A stretch of DNA of 64,000 nucleotides. Origin: Lineus longissimus. Taxonomy: Eukaryota; Nemertea; Pilidiophora; Heteronemertea; Lineidae. The stretch is from contig NC_088310.1 in assembly GCF_910592395.1 (NCBI RefSeq), positions 8,751,501 through 8,815,500 on the forward strand, written 5' to 3'. Both the position numbers and the translations under genes were made by a program. The first letter of the stretch is position 1, and every line of letters starts with the position of its first letter. The notes under the pieces were generated by a model that saw only the letters and a list, made by a program, of their open reading frames with translations, searched no databases and was not told where the DNA came from. Of this stretch, positions 12,238 through 23,452 are shown in pieces.

Positions 12238-13020
12238 CTGTAAAGATACAAATAAAGCGTATAAGGGTGATGTCAAGGTCACAATCAGTGAGATTAAGGT
12301 CAAGGTCAAGGTAAATGTCACATTGGATGTTAAAAAAAGAGATAAATTGTAGCATCATTCCTCTTGTCCCTTCTGTAAGCAAATGAAATACATAAATGAA
12401 GTGGCAATCAGAAAATCTAGGCCTCTATAAGTATCACCATTCCCTAACCGCCTGAATCACATGACAATGCTCTTCTCTCCAACCAACCATGACCAAATCA
12501 CGTCTCAATAAATCAAATCTGAACTACCATCAGGAGATTAGCGAAAAGACCCCAAACTAATAATCGATATTCAACTCGGCCAATGCCTCGTGCATTTAAA
12601 TCTCTTGGCAAGCATTTTCTCGACTGTCGTCAAGGATTATAGGGTAACAATACCAGTCTAGACAGCAACTGCCAAAGGGTAGAATTCGAAGACTATAGCT
12701 TGCATCATGGCCAACTGCAGCCTGATAAATTGCTTTTATTGGCGGCTAAACGATGTCATAGACAGCATAAGTGGTCCTCTTATCATTCTGAATAATGTGG
12801 AATTATCAGTCCCATACAGACATCATCCACTTCTTACATCGAACTACATCCACTCTTTAACATACATAGCGTAAGGATGCCTTCTTATAACAATGATCAT
12901 ACATGTAGTAGAAATAAGCCTGGATCAAGTGGTGGGTATCCCAAAAACTTGACATGTATATGACCATTCTATGTTCATCAAGCCCAATAACGCATTGATG
13001 AATAACTTCAATGGATGCAT
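12238..13020. other. NCX intron flank with AAGGTCA repeats
   Basis: Beyond the exon acceptor there is no coding signal. TCAAGGTCA occurs at 12273-12281 and again within AAGGTCAAGGTCAAGGT at 12296-12312. This is the extended half-site recognised by ERR/SF-1-type nuclear receptors, but short AAGGTC repeats also arise as simple sequence, so function is not implied. Confidence 0.35.
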
Positions 13021-13095
13021 GATATGAATAAGACTATAAAAATGCTTATACTTCAGTTTGTGGACAAAGGCCCAGTGTACAAATACTTTCGACTA
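13021..13095. mobile_element. MITE-like family, partial copy
   Basis: GATATGAATAAGACTATAAA leads into AATGCTTATACTTCAG and GGCCCAGTGTACAAATACTTTC, matching one half of the repeat family best seen at 18643-18770. The other terminal inverted repeat is missing. Confidence 0.6.
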
Positions 13096-14775
13096 ATAAT
13101 GGTGTTATTATGATGTTGGGCAACTTCTCGAGGTACTGCAGTTAAATGGTGATGAATCATGCCACTGGCACTGCAAAGAACAAATCCTGTAACTACACGA
13201 CTGCATTTCCATGGAACTATCTGTCAACTGCCGCGATGATCAAGCTCAGTACAGTATTAATTTTCCATAAAGAATCTATGAAATGAAACCTAGCGCAATT
13301 TCTGTCACATAAAACAAAGCAAGCTATCTTCAATTGAATTCCCAATGGCCCAGAACTGATCTCCGCCAAAGCCAGTCCGCCATTATTTTTGGCCCGATAG
13401 TTTCCATGTCTTCTAGCATGGAGCAGTCTGATTTATGATATCTGAAATATTCAATAGCGACTGGCCCATGAAGATCGCGGCTCTGAGTGATCAGGCTAAT
13501 CCAGTAGACGGTATGCATGTATGTGGTGGATTATGCAAATGCTCGGATGGGGCTGCGAGAGTTGTCAGTGATGAGGGTCATTGGCTTTGAATGCCTTCGA
13601 AATAAGGTTCAAGAGAATTGGGTTTTAGTAATCGCTTCCGTTTGCTGAAGAGCGTACTCTCACCTAAGTTCCGGGAACAGATTGTAACTCACATCTTCGC
13701 AGAAAGGTCGAGCCGAGGCAATGATCTCTCTTCCGTTGAAAAGAAACTGAGCTGACTATAGCCGGGCATATGTCTAGGCTAACGAAATCTAGCCAATGCT
13801 TATAGTGTAAGCTTCTGGTAAAAAATGATCCAGTTGCAAGATATGAGAAGGTAAGCAAAGAGTCTCCCCGTTAACAAACAAGTGTGGCGGAATAGTTTGC
13901 AAGCAAACCTCAATCGGAGTACAGGAGTTTTCCACCATGAAGTCATGCGCAACTTGAAGAATGACAATAACAGCCACATTCGATCTCGCCAATTGATGAC
14001 ATCATAGTAGAGAAGCGCGATATCCTTTAAGAAGCACTTGAGACATTGTCAGTGTCAGTTCCGAATCCAGAGAGATGGCAAGCTTTTCTTCTTTTTTTAG
14101 GGAGTACACATTAAATATTGACGGAGGCTTTGGGCTCAATTAGACATTTCAACTTTTGGTCAAATGATTTCTTAAGGAATAAGGAACTTTGTTGCTGATG
14201 CGCGGAAGAAGTTAGCGGTCGAACACCCAGGTTTCCAGCCCATGTCAATTTCATCAACAAAAGGTTCTGTATTTTATTGGACATTAACCATAATTGCGAC
14301 ATTTGGCAATAAAAACGCTCAGAAAATATCACCAAGTGACTCAAAGTCTCCGTCTTCTCTTCCGGAGCACATGCAGAATTCCTTGCTAACTTTGATATCA
14401 AATCCAACCAACACGCAAGTACTCCCGAAGTCTACAACTACAATGTACACGGAGATAGAATAGAAAGGACGACCAAATGCTGCCCAATTTATATACCCCC
14501 AGGGTCAGGCTGGTCAGCCTGAAGTAACAGCAAGACTAACATAGCCAGTGGAATACCCAATACTGACCAGACCACAAGGTCATTAACGCGCTAATACTTC
14601 TCCAATGCTGACATTGCTAATGGTCATCCATACAATCTCATTTAGGAAGTCTCTCCTTTAGAAAACGACAAACACTAGGCCGAAGCGGAGATGGCCTCCG
14701 GCTTTTTATCAGACCGCTACACAAAGGGGATCTTCATTGCTTACAATAGGATGTCTGTGGGTTTAATGCTAATGG

Positions 14776-14934
14776 GAATCATCTGAAAAAACGAGTAAGG
14801 ATCATCAGTAAAAGCAAAAATATAAAGAGAATCATCTGAGTAACCGAGTAAGTATCATCAGTAAAAGCAAAAATATAAAGAGAATCATCTGAGTAACCGA
14901 GTAAGTATCATCAATAAAAGTCAAAAATATAAAA
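14776..14934. repeat. 53-bp tandem repeat, three copies
   Basis: Units start at 14776, 14829 and 14882, each with GAATCATCTGAGTAACCGAG and then TATCATCAGTAAAAGC and AAAAATATAAAGA. Copies 2 and 3 are almost identical; copy 1 differs at a few bases. There are no variable spacers between units, so this is a direct tandem duplication. Confidence 0.9.
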
Positions 14935-14970
14935 GATAAGCTCGCTTATATTTTTTTAATTTCCATATCA

Positions 14971-15084
14971 GCAATTGGTGATAAGAAGGTATATACTTCT
15001 ATTGAATTTCATGTGCATTTCACTGTTCCTTTTTGTGCAAAACTTAAGTAAGCATTTGCTGGGCTTTATTCATATCACTCCTTG
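14971..15084. mobile_element. MITE-like family copy
   Basis: The 5' end is degenerate (CAATTGGTGATAAGAAGG). The 3' end is well kept (AAGTAAGCATTTGCTGGGC, then TTTATTCATATCACTCCTTG). The 3' end abuts a T9G13 tract. Confidence 0.7.
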
Positions 15085-15106
15085 TTTTTTTTTGGGGGGG
15101 GGGGGG
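15085..15106. repeat. T9G13 tract
   Basis: Nine T are followed directly by thirteen G, immediately outside a MITE-like copy. This is the same composition as the tracts at 11511-11527 and 45549-45571. Confidence 0.85.
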
Positions 15107-18100
15107 TTAAGTTAGCAGCAGACAAAGGTTAATGGCTGCTAGATCGCGTCACAGAAAAATTAAGTTTTTTATTGATAGGAAATCGAATGATTTGTTGCGG
15201 CAGTGTCGATTAGGCCTACAAATCTAGAATGTTACTGGCTTTCTTTGCAGGCAACCCATGTTGGTTAGAGCGGATCCATGGGAAAAGCTAAGTGGGAGGA
15301 ATCAAGTCGAGTCCATTTCTGACCGATCACAAATTTGATATGGTTGCTTTCCCCAAAACATAAATAGGCTAATTATCCTGGCATCCTGGCGACTGACACT
15401 ACCTAATCGGGGTGTCCACAATCATCAGTAAAAAGCAGCCCCAGTGGATGAAAAATAACTGGAGGATCTGACCAGACTTTCAGATTACTCATGGGAAAGA
15501 TAGACCAGATCAGTGTGTCAGATTGGATTAATATAAAGGATGGACTGGCTATCTGGGATGGCAATATTGCGAGTTTGCAACTAACAACAGTCCATAAAGC
15601 ACAATGAAATATTCGTGTCCTTGATTGATGTACAGAGTGCCCGTGCAGGATGGTGGCTCAGCAATACAGAGGAGAAACTTGAGATAGGTACAGGATAACA
15701 ATTGGCACAATTTGTGTTTTTTGCATTCAATTATTTCATATTCGTAATCGAGAAAGCATTGCTTCAACGATAGGAGCCCACATTTTCATCCCCAAGTAAA
15801 CCTACCGTAGGTAGACTTTACAAGACTTCATCAAAAACCAGTTCTATACTATCATAAAAGCATTTTAACGCTATGGAATATCTAGAAATTTCCAAACTAA
15901 TGATGACAAAATGTGTACCAGTATGGCGCCGGTAATTTAGCCAAATATTCGAGAAAGCTTTTTTGTCACAAAATTAAAAAACCGATTTGTTTACATGCGA
16001 TGTTACATTCTAGAAAATGCTCTCTTTCACATTGTTAATAAAGTGGAGATGTTGCCCCAGATGAATAACAAGCTAAGCCTAGCAAGGCCTGGGAACTACA
16101 TGAACGCCCACATTTTTGAAGTTCTGCTACATTATGTCAACACTATATATACATTACTATATGTAGTTATTAACCAAGTTTATGCAGGTTATAACTTATT
16201 GGGAAGGGATTGTGTCAGGAATACCTAGAGCAACCAAAATAACCTTTACCCAGATGTGCATATGGAACACACTGCAGTGGCCCAACCTCAAGACTTAGGC
16301 TACAACAAATAATACGATATCTATTAAACCTGGAAGAAGCTGATAGCCTGTTGGTGGCAATGATAAAATACAATCATACGGCCATGTGCTGTATTCTAGG
16401 GACTGGTGTCTGTACTCCACCCCCGTTACAGCGTGGTGGAGTGGAGCAGCGATCAATGATGGCTAATGCACAGAGCCACGATGATAAATATGAAAAAGGC
16501 CTCCAAGCTTTTACCCACAATCTACAACTCACTCCTACGCCACTCTTAGCCCTTAGAACTGTAAGTGTAACCGAGGTGATTAATGAACTTCTTAACAGTG
16601 AAAAAGATCCTACAGAACTCCCAATACAACACCAGTCAAGCCAGAGTTGAACACATTCGAGATAGAAACGGAGGATACATAACGAATTAGAGAAGTTATG
16701 AACGAGCCTAAAACACTTAAGGCGACAACTTGAGTGTCTTCTGCCAGGTCTGGTTTCGACTAGGAGTAGTGCTGGGCATATTTAGTGTCAATGTACATGG
16801 AATGCATTGGAAGTTCACGAATCGGCAGTATTCAGGACTGAAGGCGTGAATCTATCAATTTTGTAGACTCGGCTGATTTGATACAGTCTCTCGCTTCTTA
16901 TTTTTGTACACATGCCGTTTCACTGTTGTCTCGGCCAGTATAAACTACCAACGGCCTCCCTCACCAAATATCAGCAACGCTTCTTGATATACATTCCATT
17001 GCAATGCCGATGCTTCCAACCTAAATACCTGTGTCAGTTGCTTAACTCACAGTATCCTACACTGCAATTGCTGATCGCGAGACGTTACTTTCTCCATTAA
17101 CTGTTAACAAACTGACACAGTCCATATCCACAAATAAGTCCCGCGTCAACTTATAGGGACATGATGTTAGTCACTATCTGATACGGTCAAATTGTCAATT
17201 ACCGCCGGATTTATCTGTATATACGACAGATTAACTCATCCTACTTAGCAGTTTTCCAAGTGCTTGCAATCTACAGGGTCGGCAGCGTGTGGTATATTTG
17301 AGTAGATCGTTGGTCGTTATGAAATAAATCGGCACGGTTGCTCGAGAAGGAGGGATTCACATTGTAAAATCACTATATTTTATCCCCTCATTGATCTAAA
17401 TAGCTCACCAAGTATTATTTTGCCTACAACGATACAGTTGTAGTTAGAGTACTGTTTTAAATAATACATTTCATTCTTGTAAGATAACCTTCTTTTTCTT
17501 TTTCCACTAAGTTTAAAACATGCATATTCCATTTAACTTTTTGTCGTAAAACAGTTTGAATGTTTTTACTGGTCGACCTAATCAGGTTACCATCCATGGC
17601 CATACATGGGTTCTGCAGACTCAACATTATGGCACTTCATGCAGGGGAGGATGGATTACAATTCACAGCTGTGTCCTAGGCCTCCGCTGGTCCACATTGA
17701 AATTAATTTCACAAGAACTAATAAAGTAGCACACTCGGCACAATCATTTTACCAGGGCTGAGTTTTAAAATACAGCTGTAAAGAGGGATTATATATAAAT
17801 TGCTCACTAAAAAGAATTAATGGGAAGGCTTTTATTGTTCGTTCCTGATATATATTATTATTATATTTATTCAAGTGTCATCCATTGGTACAATAATGGC
17901 CAGCCAGTTATGGCTTACAAGACACTATTTCAATTTTGGTCCTGCTCGAGGGTTTCTGCAGGAGCCCGCGCCAACGGCGTGCAGATACAATTTTTTAAAG
18001 TATTCGGGGCTAAACCTAGGGTCAACACTTTCACGTAGTTCCTGACGAAACTTAAAGATGGCCGCGACTTTCGTCTTCAATATGTGAATTTAACAGTTCA

Positions 18101-18642
18101 TCCATGGGCTGTGATTCTATCGAACATTTTATCAACCTACTTTATGATAAGTTGACATCGCAGTGACATTATAACCAGAAATAAAGTTAATAGGCAGGCG
18201 TGTGTCAGCACCATCAATTGAAAGCCTAATACGTTCTTAAGATTATCAAGCTTCTTATAGGGCAGATTTCATGAAAGCAACTATGTTCTACTTAGGATTA
18301 CTTCACATCATGGAAAATTTGACTTACGAGAAGCAATTAATATTTGATTAGTTTAATTTGTATGACTTTTTAATAGCTACGGAACTGGGATAATTTTAGA
18401 ATATTATTGGGTACTTCAAACCCTGAAAATGGATTCACTTGACATTCAGCAACTGGCAACAAGGACTGCTGCACCGATTTTCATCATCAAAAGATTTCCC
18501 TTACTGATGGAGCGAGCAAAGATCGCCTCCACGTGTATTACCTTCAATCTATCTTGGGTATCAATCACCGATGTCAAAGCACTCCAGTCAGACTCGAGTT
18601 ATTCAACTACACTTTGGGGGAGGATTTAGCAGACGTCTAGAG
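15107..18642. other. No gene seen
   Basis: This presumed intronic or intergenic stretch has only short open frames. One at 16351-16650 (99 codons, plus) has no recognisable domain. I see no RNA gene or clear repeat here. Confidence 0.4.
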
Positions 18643-18770
18643 ACAATGGGTGATATGAATAAAGAGTAGTAAATGCTTTTATCTAAAACTCCATGTACAT
18701 TTACACTTGGTCTTTCTGTACAAAATTGAAGTAACAGCATTTGCTAGCCTTTATTCATATCACCCATTGT
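18643..18770. mobile_element. MITE-like element, best-preserved copy
   Basis: This 128-bp element has long terminal inverted repeats: CAATGGGTGATATGAATAAA at the left end and its exact complement at the right, continuing imperfectly through TAGTAAATGCTTTTA / GTAACAGCATTTGCTA. The interior contains TGTACATTTACACTTGG and CTTTCTGTACAAAA. It has no coding capacity. It defines a family with at least eleven full or partial members in this window. I could not identify a clear target-site duplication, so the transposase superfamily is unknown. Confidence 0.85.
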
Positions 18771-19877
18771 GTTGGGTCTTTAGGTCGTTATCAGAAACAC
18801 ACTTAACTACCAGTATGTCTGTCATTTTGATGTGCCGCAAATCCATTCATGGCTCTGCCAAGAATATTCACCTTGGACCAATGAAGCCCAGAAATGTGCT
18901 AGGTTTGGTTGCTCATTGTCTTCTTGAGTTGGACCAGTAGAGCATACAATCACTGGTCGTAAGAGCAGTCTGAAAAACGGAATCGATGGTAACTACAAAA
19001 ATAATACCAAATGTATTGTCGCACGCTTCCGTCCTGCTGCCACACCACTGATAAAATGAGGCGATTTTCTGGCCATCTCTAACTAACACATGGAGTCGGA
19101 TCAAAATAGATTTTATGCTCAAATGCCCACCAAATGTGATCATTCAGCAGATTCGCCCAGACAGATCAATCGGATAAACGCATACTCTTAACAGATTCTG
19201 ATTTGGTCGTGCGTTAATGGCGACTCGGGATGTTAACCGTTTTAGTCCGGAGGTCCAGTCAAACCAAAATGCAGTTAAAGAACGGTTAATGTTAAGGATC
19301 TGAATGAAATTACGATGTAAAATTACAAATGTTGGTCATGAAATTAAGACGAAACATCTTGACAATCAAAACACATGAAAATTGTAAGAGATCATTTCTT
19401 TCTGTGGTTGTCGAATTAACCAGCTACAACGAGGTGAGTGATGGAACATGCAAATCCTATTACGGTGTGTACATAATAGTTCACATTGCCTTAAAGATCG
19501 ATCAGTTTCGAGCACTTTCTAGAGCTATTCCCTTACTAGTTATTTATACAATGTAGTGTACTGATATCTTTAGACCATAGACATATCATTCAGCAAAGTT
19601 CAAGTTGAGAGAATTGAACAAAAAACCTGATGAGTGGCTTTTGAGTGAAACCAACACTGCAACAGGTAAGATAACACAATATAAAAACACTGCTTTGATT
19701 GCAAAGAGTGCTGATTAATCACACTGTAGTAGACACATGCAACAGGTGCAAGGGCATTAACCCATAGGCCTCGTTCTGGTGTTAAACAAAGCTCAGCAGA
19801 AACTTGATCTCTGGGAAGTCCATTCCACGTCAACAAGATTAATATTAGCAGAACGATCATTCGTTGCTCGGCATATA

Positions 19878-20120
19878 TTGAACCCGAGGCGGAGGACCTT
19901 GGTTGAGTTACCAAGACACTCGAGGGTGGAGCTAAAATACAGTCCAAAATACAGTCCAAATACAGTCCAAAATACAGTCCAAATACAGTCCAAATACAGT
20001 CCAAATACAGTCCAAAATACAGTCCAAACCCTCGCCTATCGGCTCGGGTTTGGACGAAATTTTAGCTCCACCCGAGAGTGTCTTGGTAACTCAACCAAGG
20101 TCCGAAGCCGTGGGTTCAAT
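19878..20120. mobile_element. Foldback element with minisatellite core, copy 1
   Basis: Inverted arms of about 60 bp lie at 19878-19938 and 20056-20120. They share ATTGAACCC at the outer end, then GGACCTTGGTTGAGTTACCA and AGACACTC, then GGGTGGAGCTAAAAT at the inner end. Only a few mismatches separate them. Between the arms, 19936-20028 holds eight copies of a 12-13 bp unit (AATACAGTCCAA with an extra A in some). The whole would form a long stem with a repetitive loop. A second, diverged element with the same inner core lies at 23118-23281. Confidence 0.85.
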
Positions 20121-20590
20121 TTCTATTCTAAAATACCTCAAACTTAAAAAGATAGACCACGAAAATAACTTGAATATGTGCGAATTTAGCAAAATTCCAT
20201 CCATCGCCTGCCCGGAGCGCCGGTAGCGCCGTTGTTTACATTATGTTACGGCAGCGTGCATAGGAAGTCCGCATCGGCTCGCTCAAGTGATGCTAAAATC
20301 CGCGCAAATGGGCTATTTGGAGCGTTTTTCTCAGCAAATATGTGTAGTGCTCATTAAAAAACTTAGGGTGGTTGATGCTTCCTTGGCTGATTTGTGTTTG
20401 AAGCAGTGTTTTGAGAGCCTCAAACTTCTGAAGTGAGCTGTGTGCATGGTTTCCACATTTTAGTGCAACCCGAGGGAACTTTGGTAGAGCATCTTGGTTG
20501 CGTGTCCAAAACACTCCACTCTCAGAACGAGGCTTATGCATTTTCCATTTAAAAGTTGACTTTACGGTACCAAGGTATTTTAGAATTCTT
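20121..20590. mobile_element. Segment bounded by TTCTATTCTAAAATACCTCA inverted ends, copy 1
   Basis: TTCTATTCTAAAATACCTCA at 20121-20140 is mirrored by AAGGTATTTTAGAATTCTT at 20572-20590. The segment lies directly beside the foldback arms. A matching arrangement occurs at 23279-23452, and both share an interior TTCCACATTTT...CAACCC motif (20449 and 23346). There is no coding content. Confidence 0.65.
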
Positions 20591-20679
20591 ATTACTGATT
20601 ATGAACAGTGTGTCATGTTCGTCGTCTCATACTCTGCATCCCTTTATTCAAATAGGTTTATTTCCAAAACAAGACAACA

Positions 20680-20770
20680 GGTGATATGAACAAATACTAG
20701 TAAAATGCGTTCACTTCAGTTTTGTACAGTTCAAGGCCCAGTGTATAAACGTACGTGTGGCTTTCAGCGA
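20680..20770. mobile_element. MITE-like family, partial copy
   Basis: GGTGATATGAACAAATACTA is followed by AAATGCGTTCACTTCAG, TTTTGTACAGTTCAAGG and CCCAGTGTATAAACGTAC. This is one half of the family; the far terminal repeat is absent. Confidence 0.65.
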
Positions 20771-21602
20771 AGCAGAACACTAATCTTCTAGTCATTATTT
20801 ATGCATCCCGATCCTTCAGCTGAGTCGGGACGATATCGCTAATAGTTTTTTGCTCTTGAATTTAGATATGCCTGAATGCAATACCAAGGAATGCAAACCC
20901 CTGGGGAAAGAGAAATGGAGATGCACCATATTCATGATGTAAAGGTAAAATTCAAGGCCTACTTCCACGACTGTACGCACCATGCAGTGAAAGCAGACCC
21001 TATGTATGGCTCCTCCGGGAGCGTATGACAGCAGTGTACTCCTAGACATAGTACAATCCGGACGCATTGGACCGGCCTCGTCCTGTCGCCCGGTACATAA
21101 GGAGATCCAATTACTAGGAAGACGCAATGGACTGCCCCGGGAGTCTCAGACATGGTAGACAGGAACCTGTTTTAGAGGGGTTCCATGAAACACAAACAAA
21201 CTTAGAAGCGAGTAATGCAAGTGTTGATAAGTACATAATAAGTGTTCTAATTAGAAACAATTAATTCAACAGATGGGTCCATCATCGCCGTCATCATCAC
21301 CCTGCATCACCATCATCAGCAGCAATTATTAGTCGTTCACCTCATTTTTTTATTACGGTACAAGTTACTTCTAGAAAAGGATGAACCAGAACGGCCGGTA
21401 AAATCTCTCAGCTACAAACACAAACTTGTTCCATTTGTATAAGATTCGAGTAAACTTCACCAAAAGAAGCTCAAGTGAGTACTAACAACCACCTGTCTGG
21501 ATGAATCTATCTTCTTCCTATTTCATTCCTACTTGTTTTCCGTTGAAGATAAATTGTTTCAACGCTCACTAAGATCCCGATAGATATTCTAAAGTTAATG
21601 GC

Positions 21603-21624
21603 GGGGGTGGGGTGGGGGTGGGGG
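21603..21624 (+). repeat. G-quadruplex-type motif
   Basis: Four G-runs of 5, 4, 5 and 5 bases are separated by single T residues. This fits a canonical four-run quadruplex pattern with one-base loops. Nothing links it to a promoter. Confidence 0.8.
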
Positions 21625-21664
21625 TGAGTGAGAATAGGTCGGTGATTGACACTTCATTCCTGAA

Positions 21665-21745
21665 CAATGGGTGATTTAAATAAAGACTATTTTACTGAAG
21701 ACCGTATCTATACGTTATACTAGTCATTTCAGTACAAAAAACAGC
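21665..21745. mobile_element. MITE-like family, partial copy
   Basis: CAATGGGTGATTTAAATAAA and GACTATTTTACTGAAGAC match the family's left terminal repeat. TTTCAGTACAAAAAAC lies further in. The right terminal repeat is not recognisable. Confidence 0.6.
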
Positions 21746-22091
21746 GAATAGGCCCATTATGTTGACTAATATACTAAAACCACTGGTAGGTTTGAATTTA
21801 CTGATGACTGGGAGAATTTCCAGTTAGTTTTATAAGAGTCTTTTAATAAATGTAAAAATACTCTGCTTTTATCTGTATTCACACTCAGACCCCCAAACGA
21901 CAGGCAGAACATTAGTGACAGTACTCTGATCCGGGCAAACGAGCCAGTCAAGCCTCTTGCCAATACTTGTTAATCAACACAACGCATGTGGGTGAAAAGG
22001 GTCGGAGACTGGGTCGGACGAGATTAGAAAATAACTTGATTACTTACTGACATAATGTTCGCACTGTAGACCAGAGTTTTAATGAAAATCT

Positions 22092-22655
22092 GTGATGAAG
22101 TACCATGATTGCTTTTGGGAAGAGGGATTACCCAACACACTGAATATCCACAAGCCAGATGCCAGGCTTCGTCACAGATTTATCACGCAGAAACATTCGA
22201 GCAATTCCCCAGTATTGAATCTGTCTCCCACCAGCGGAAATAAATCTCCATTTTTCACAAGGCTTGTTGGTAATATTGCCTTGAGCATGGAGAATGGGAA
22301 CGACATGAATAGACCATTGGTCGGCGTGGACGCAGGATTCAGAGAGCTTTTTGGTGTATACAGTGTAGCCTATAACGCAGAGAGACAGGCCATGAATTTT
22401 AGAATAGGCCAAAATGTACATTTGATAGCAGGCTACACTCATCCACGGCATTAGTTTGACAATTCACCTTGACTGTAGTCTTCTCTCAGTTTTACTCATG
22501 TTGAAGAATTGAGAAAAGCATATTCTTCACGTCTTATGGAGAAGAATCGGTTAATGGTTTCTACATGTACCACTATTAAAGACAAAGGAAACCATTTTGT
22601 GTACAAATGTAAGCTTAAACCTTGTACCCGTCGTAGACATTACCTAATGACGTAG
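22092..22655 (+). other. Two consecutive open frames, possible coding relic
   Basis: A 120-codon plus-strand frame (22092-22454) contains RPLVGVDAGFRELFGVYSVA. A second open stretch (22479-22655) contains VEELRKAYSSRLMEKNRLM and GNHFVYKCKLKPCTRRRHY, preceded by a CTTCTCTCAG that could be an acceptor. A conserved V-G-[VI]-D-x-G-x-R pattern occurs in RuvC-like nuclease transposon proteins (TnpB/Fanzor), and the second frame carries clustered basic residues and two cysteines. The resemblance is only a few residues, so I do not assign the family. Confidence 0.2.
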
Positions 22656-23117
22656 ATATCTTGGAAATACACCATTCCCTGCCAATTTCTGCATTCATAA
22701 AGCAGTCTCATTGACGTCATCATCAGTATGGAATATTTTATACATACCCTTCACCTGCAGACTTGCAATACCTACAGACTTGCACTGCAAACAAATCACT
22801 CCAGCTCTATGATGATATTATCAGAGATTAAGTAACCAAGTTGGCAAAATGGGTAACAGCTAACAGCAATTGTTTGCAAGTACAGCATAACAAGCCATAG
22901 ATGTTTGTTAGCAATTTCTGTCATGTTTGCTTTAATGGTTGGTTGCTAATTCCCAAAACAAACTGACCAGAAATCTACCAGATATAGCCTCCTTTGATTG
23001 GCGGACGCTCTGGTGATGCAGTATTCGAATTCTCATTGGACAACACTACCTAACAGCTCCCCAAATTCCCGGAATGAACAGTGATAGCTTAAGGAAGAAA
23101 ATATGATTTATGGAACC

Positions 23118-23281
23118 GGAATTGATACCGAACTGGAGGTTGGTATTGGTTGCCTCACCAAAACCGCTCGGGTAGAGCGCGGCTACCGAGGCAGAGCCGA
23201 GATTTTGGCCATGTCAACATTTCAGCTCCACCCGAGCGGTTTTGATGAGACAATCAAAACCGACAGTGAGGTATCAAGTTC
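23118..23281. mobile_element. Foldback element, copy 2 (diverged arms)
   Basis: Inverted arms lie at about 23118-23178 and 23224-23281. Both contain CAAAACCGCTCGGGT or its complement plus GTTG(C/T)CTCA and TTGATACC. The inner junction GGGTGGAGCTGAAAT matches GGGTGGAGCTAAAAT of copy 1, yet the arm sequences outside it are unrelated to copy 1. There is no minisatellite here; the loop is short. Confidence 0.7.
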
Positions 23282-23452
23282 TATTCTAAAATATCTCAAG
23301 GCGAATTAAACAATGAACAATGTGCTTTTAAATGATTTTGACAGCTTCCACATTTTGTACCAACCCAAATCAAAACGAGGTTTCGTTTGCGCATAGTGCA
23401 TTTACACTGTAAAGTGCGGTTCGTTCTAAATCCAGGTATTTTAGAATATTTA
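23279..23452. mobile_element. Segment bounded by TTCTATTCTAAAATATCTCA inverted ends, copy 2
   Basis: TTCTATTCTAAAATATCTCA at 23279-23298 is mirrored by CCAGGTATTTTAGAATATTT at 23433-23452. It is adjacent to the foldback arms, as at 20121-20590 but shorter. It shares the interior TTCCACATTTTGTACCAACCC. Confidence 0.6.

Noticed and set aside
14776-14934. Regular 53-bp repeats considered as a CRISPR-like array.
   Set aside because: Units are directly abutting with no variable spacers, and the host is an animal genome.
19600-20147. Overlapping frames rich in LDCI/TVFGLYF repeats.
   Set aside because: They are translations of the 12/13-bp minisatellite inside the foldback element.
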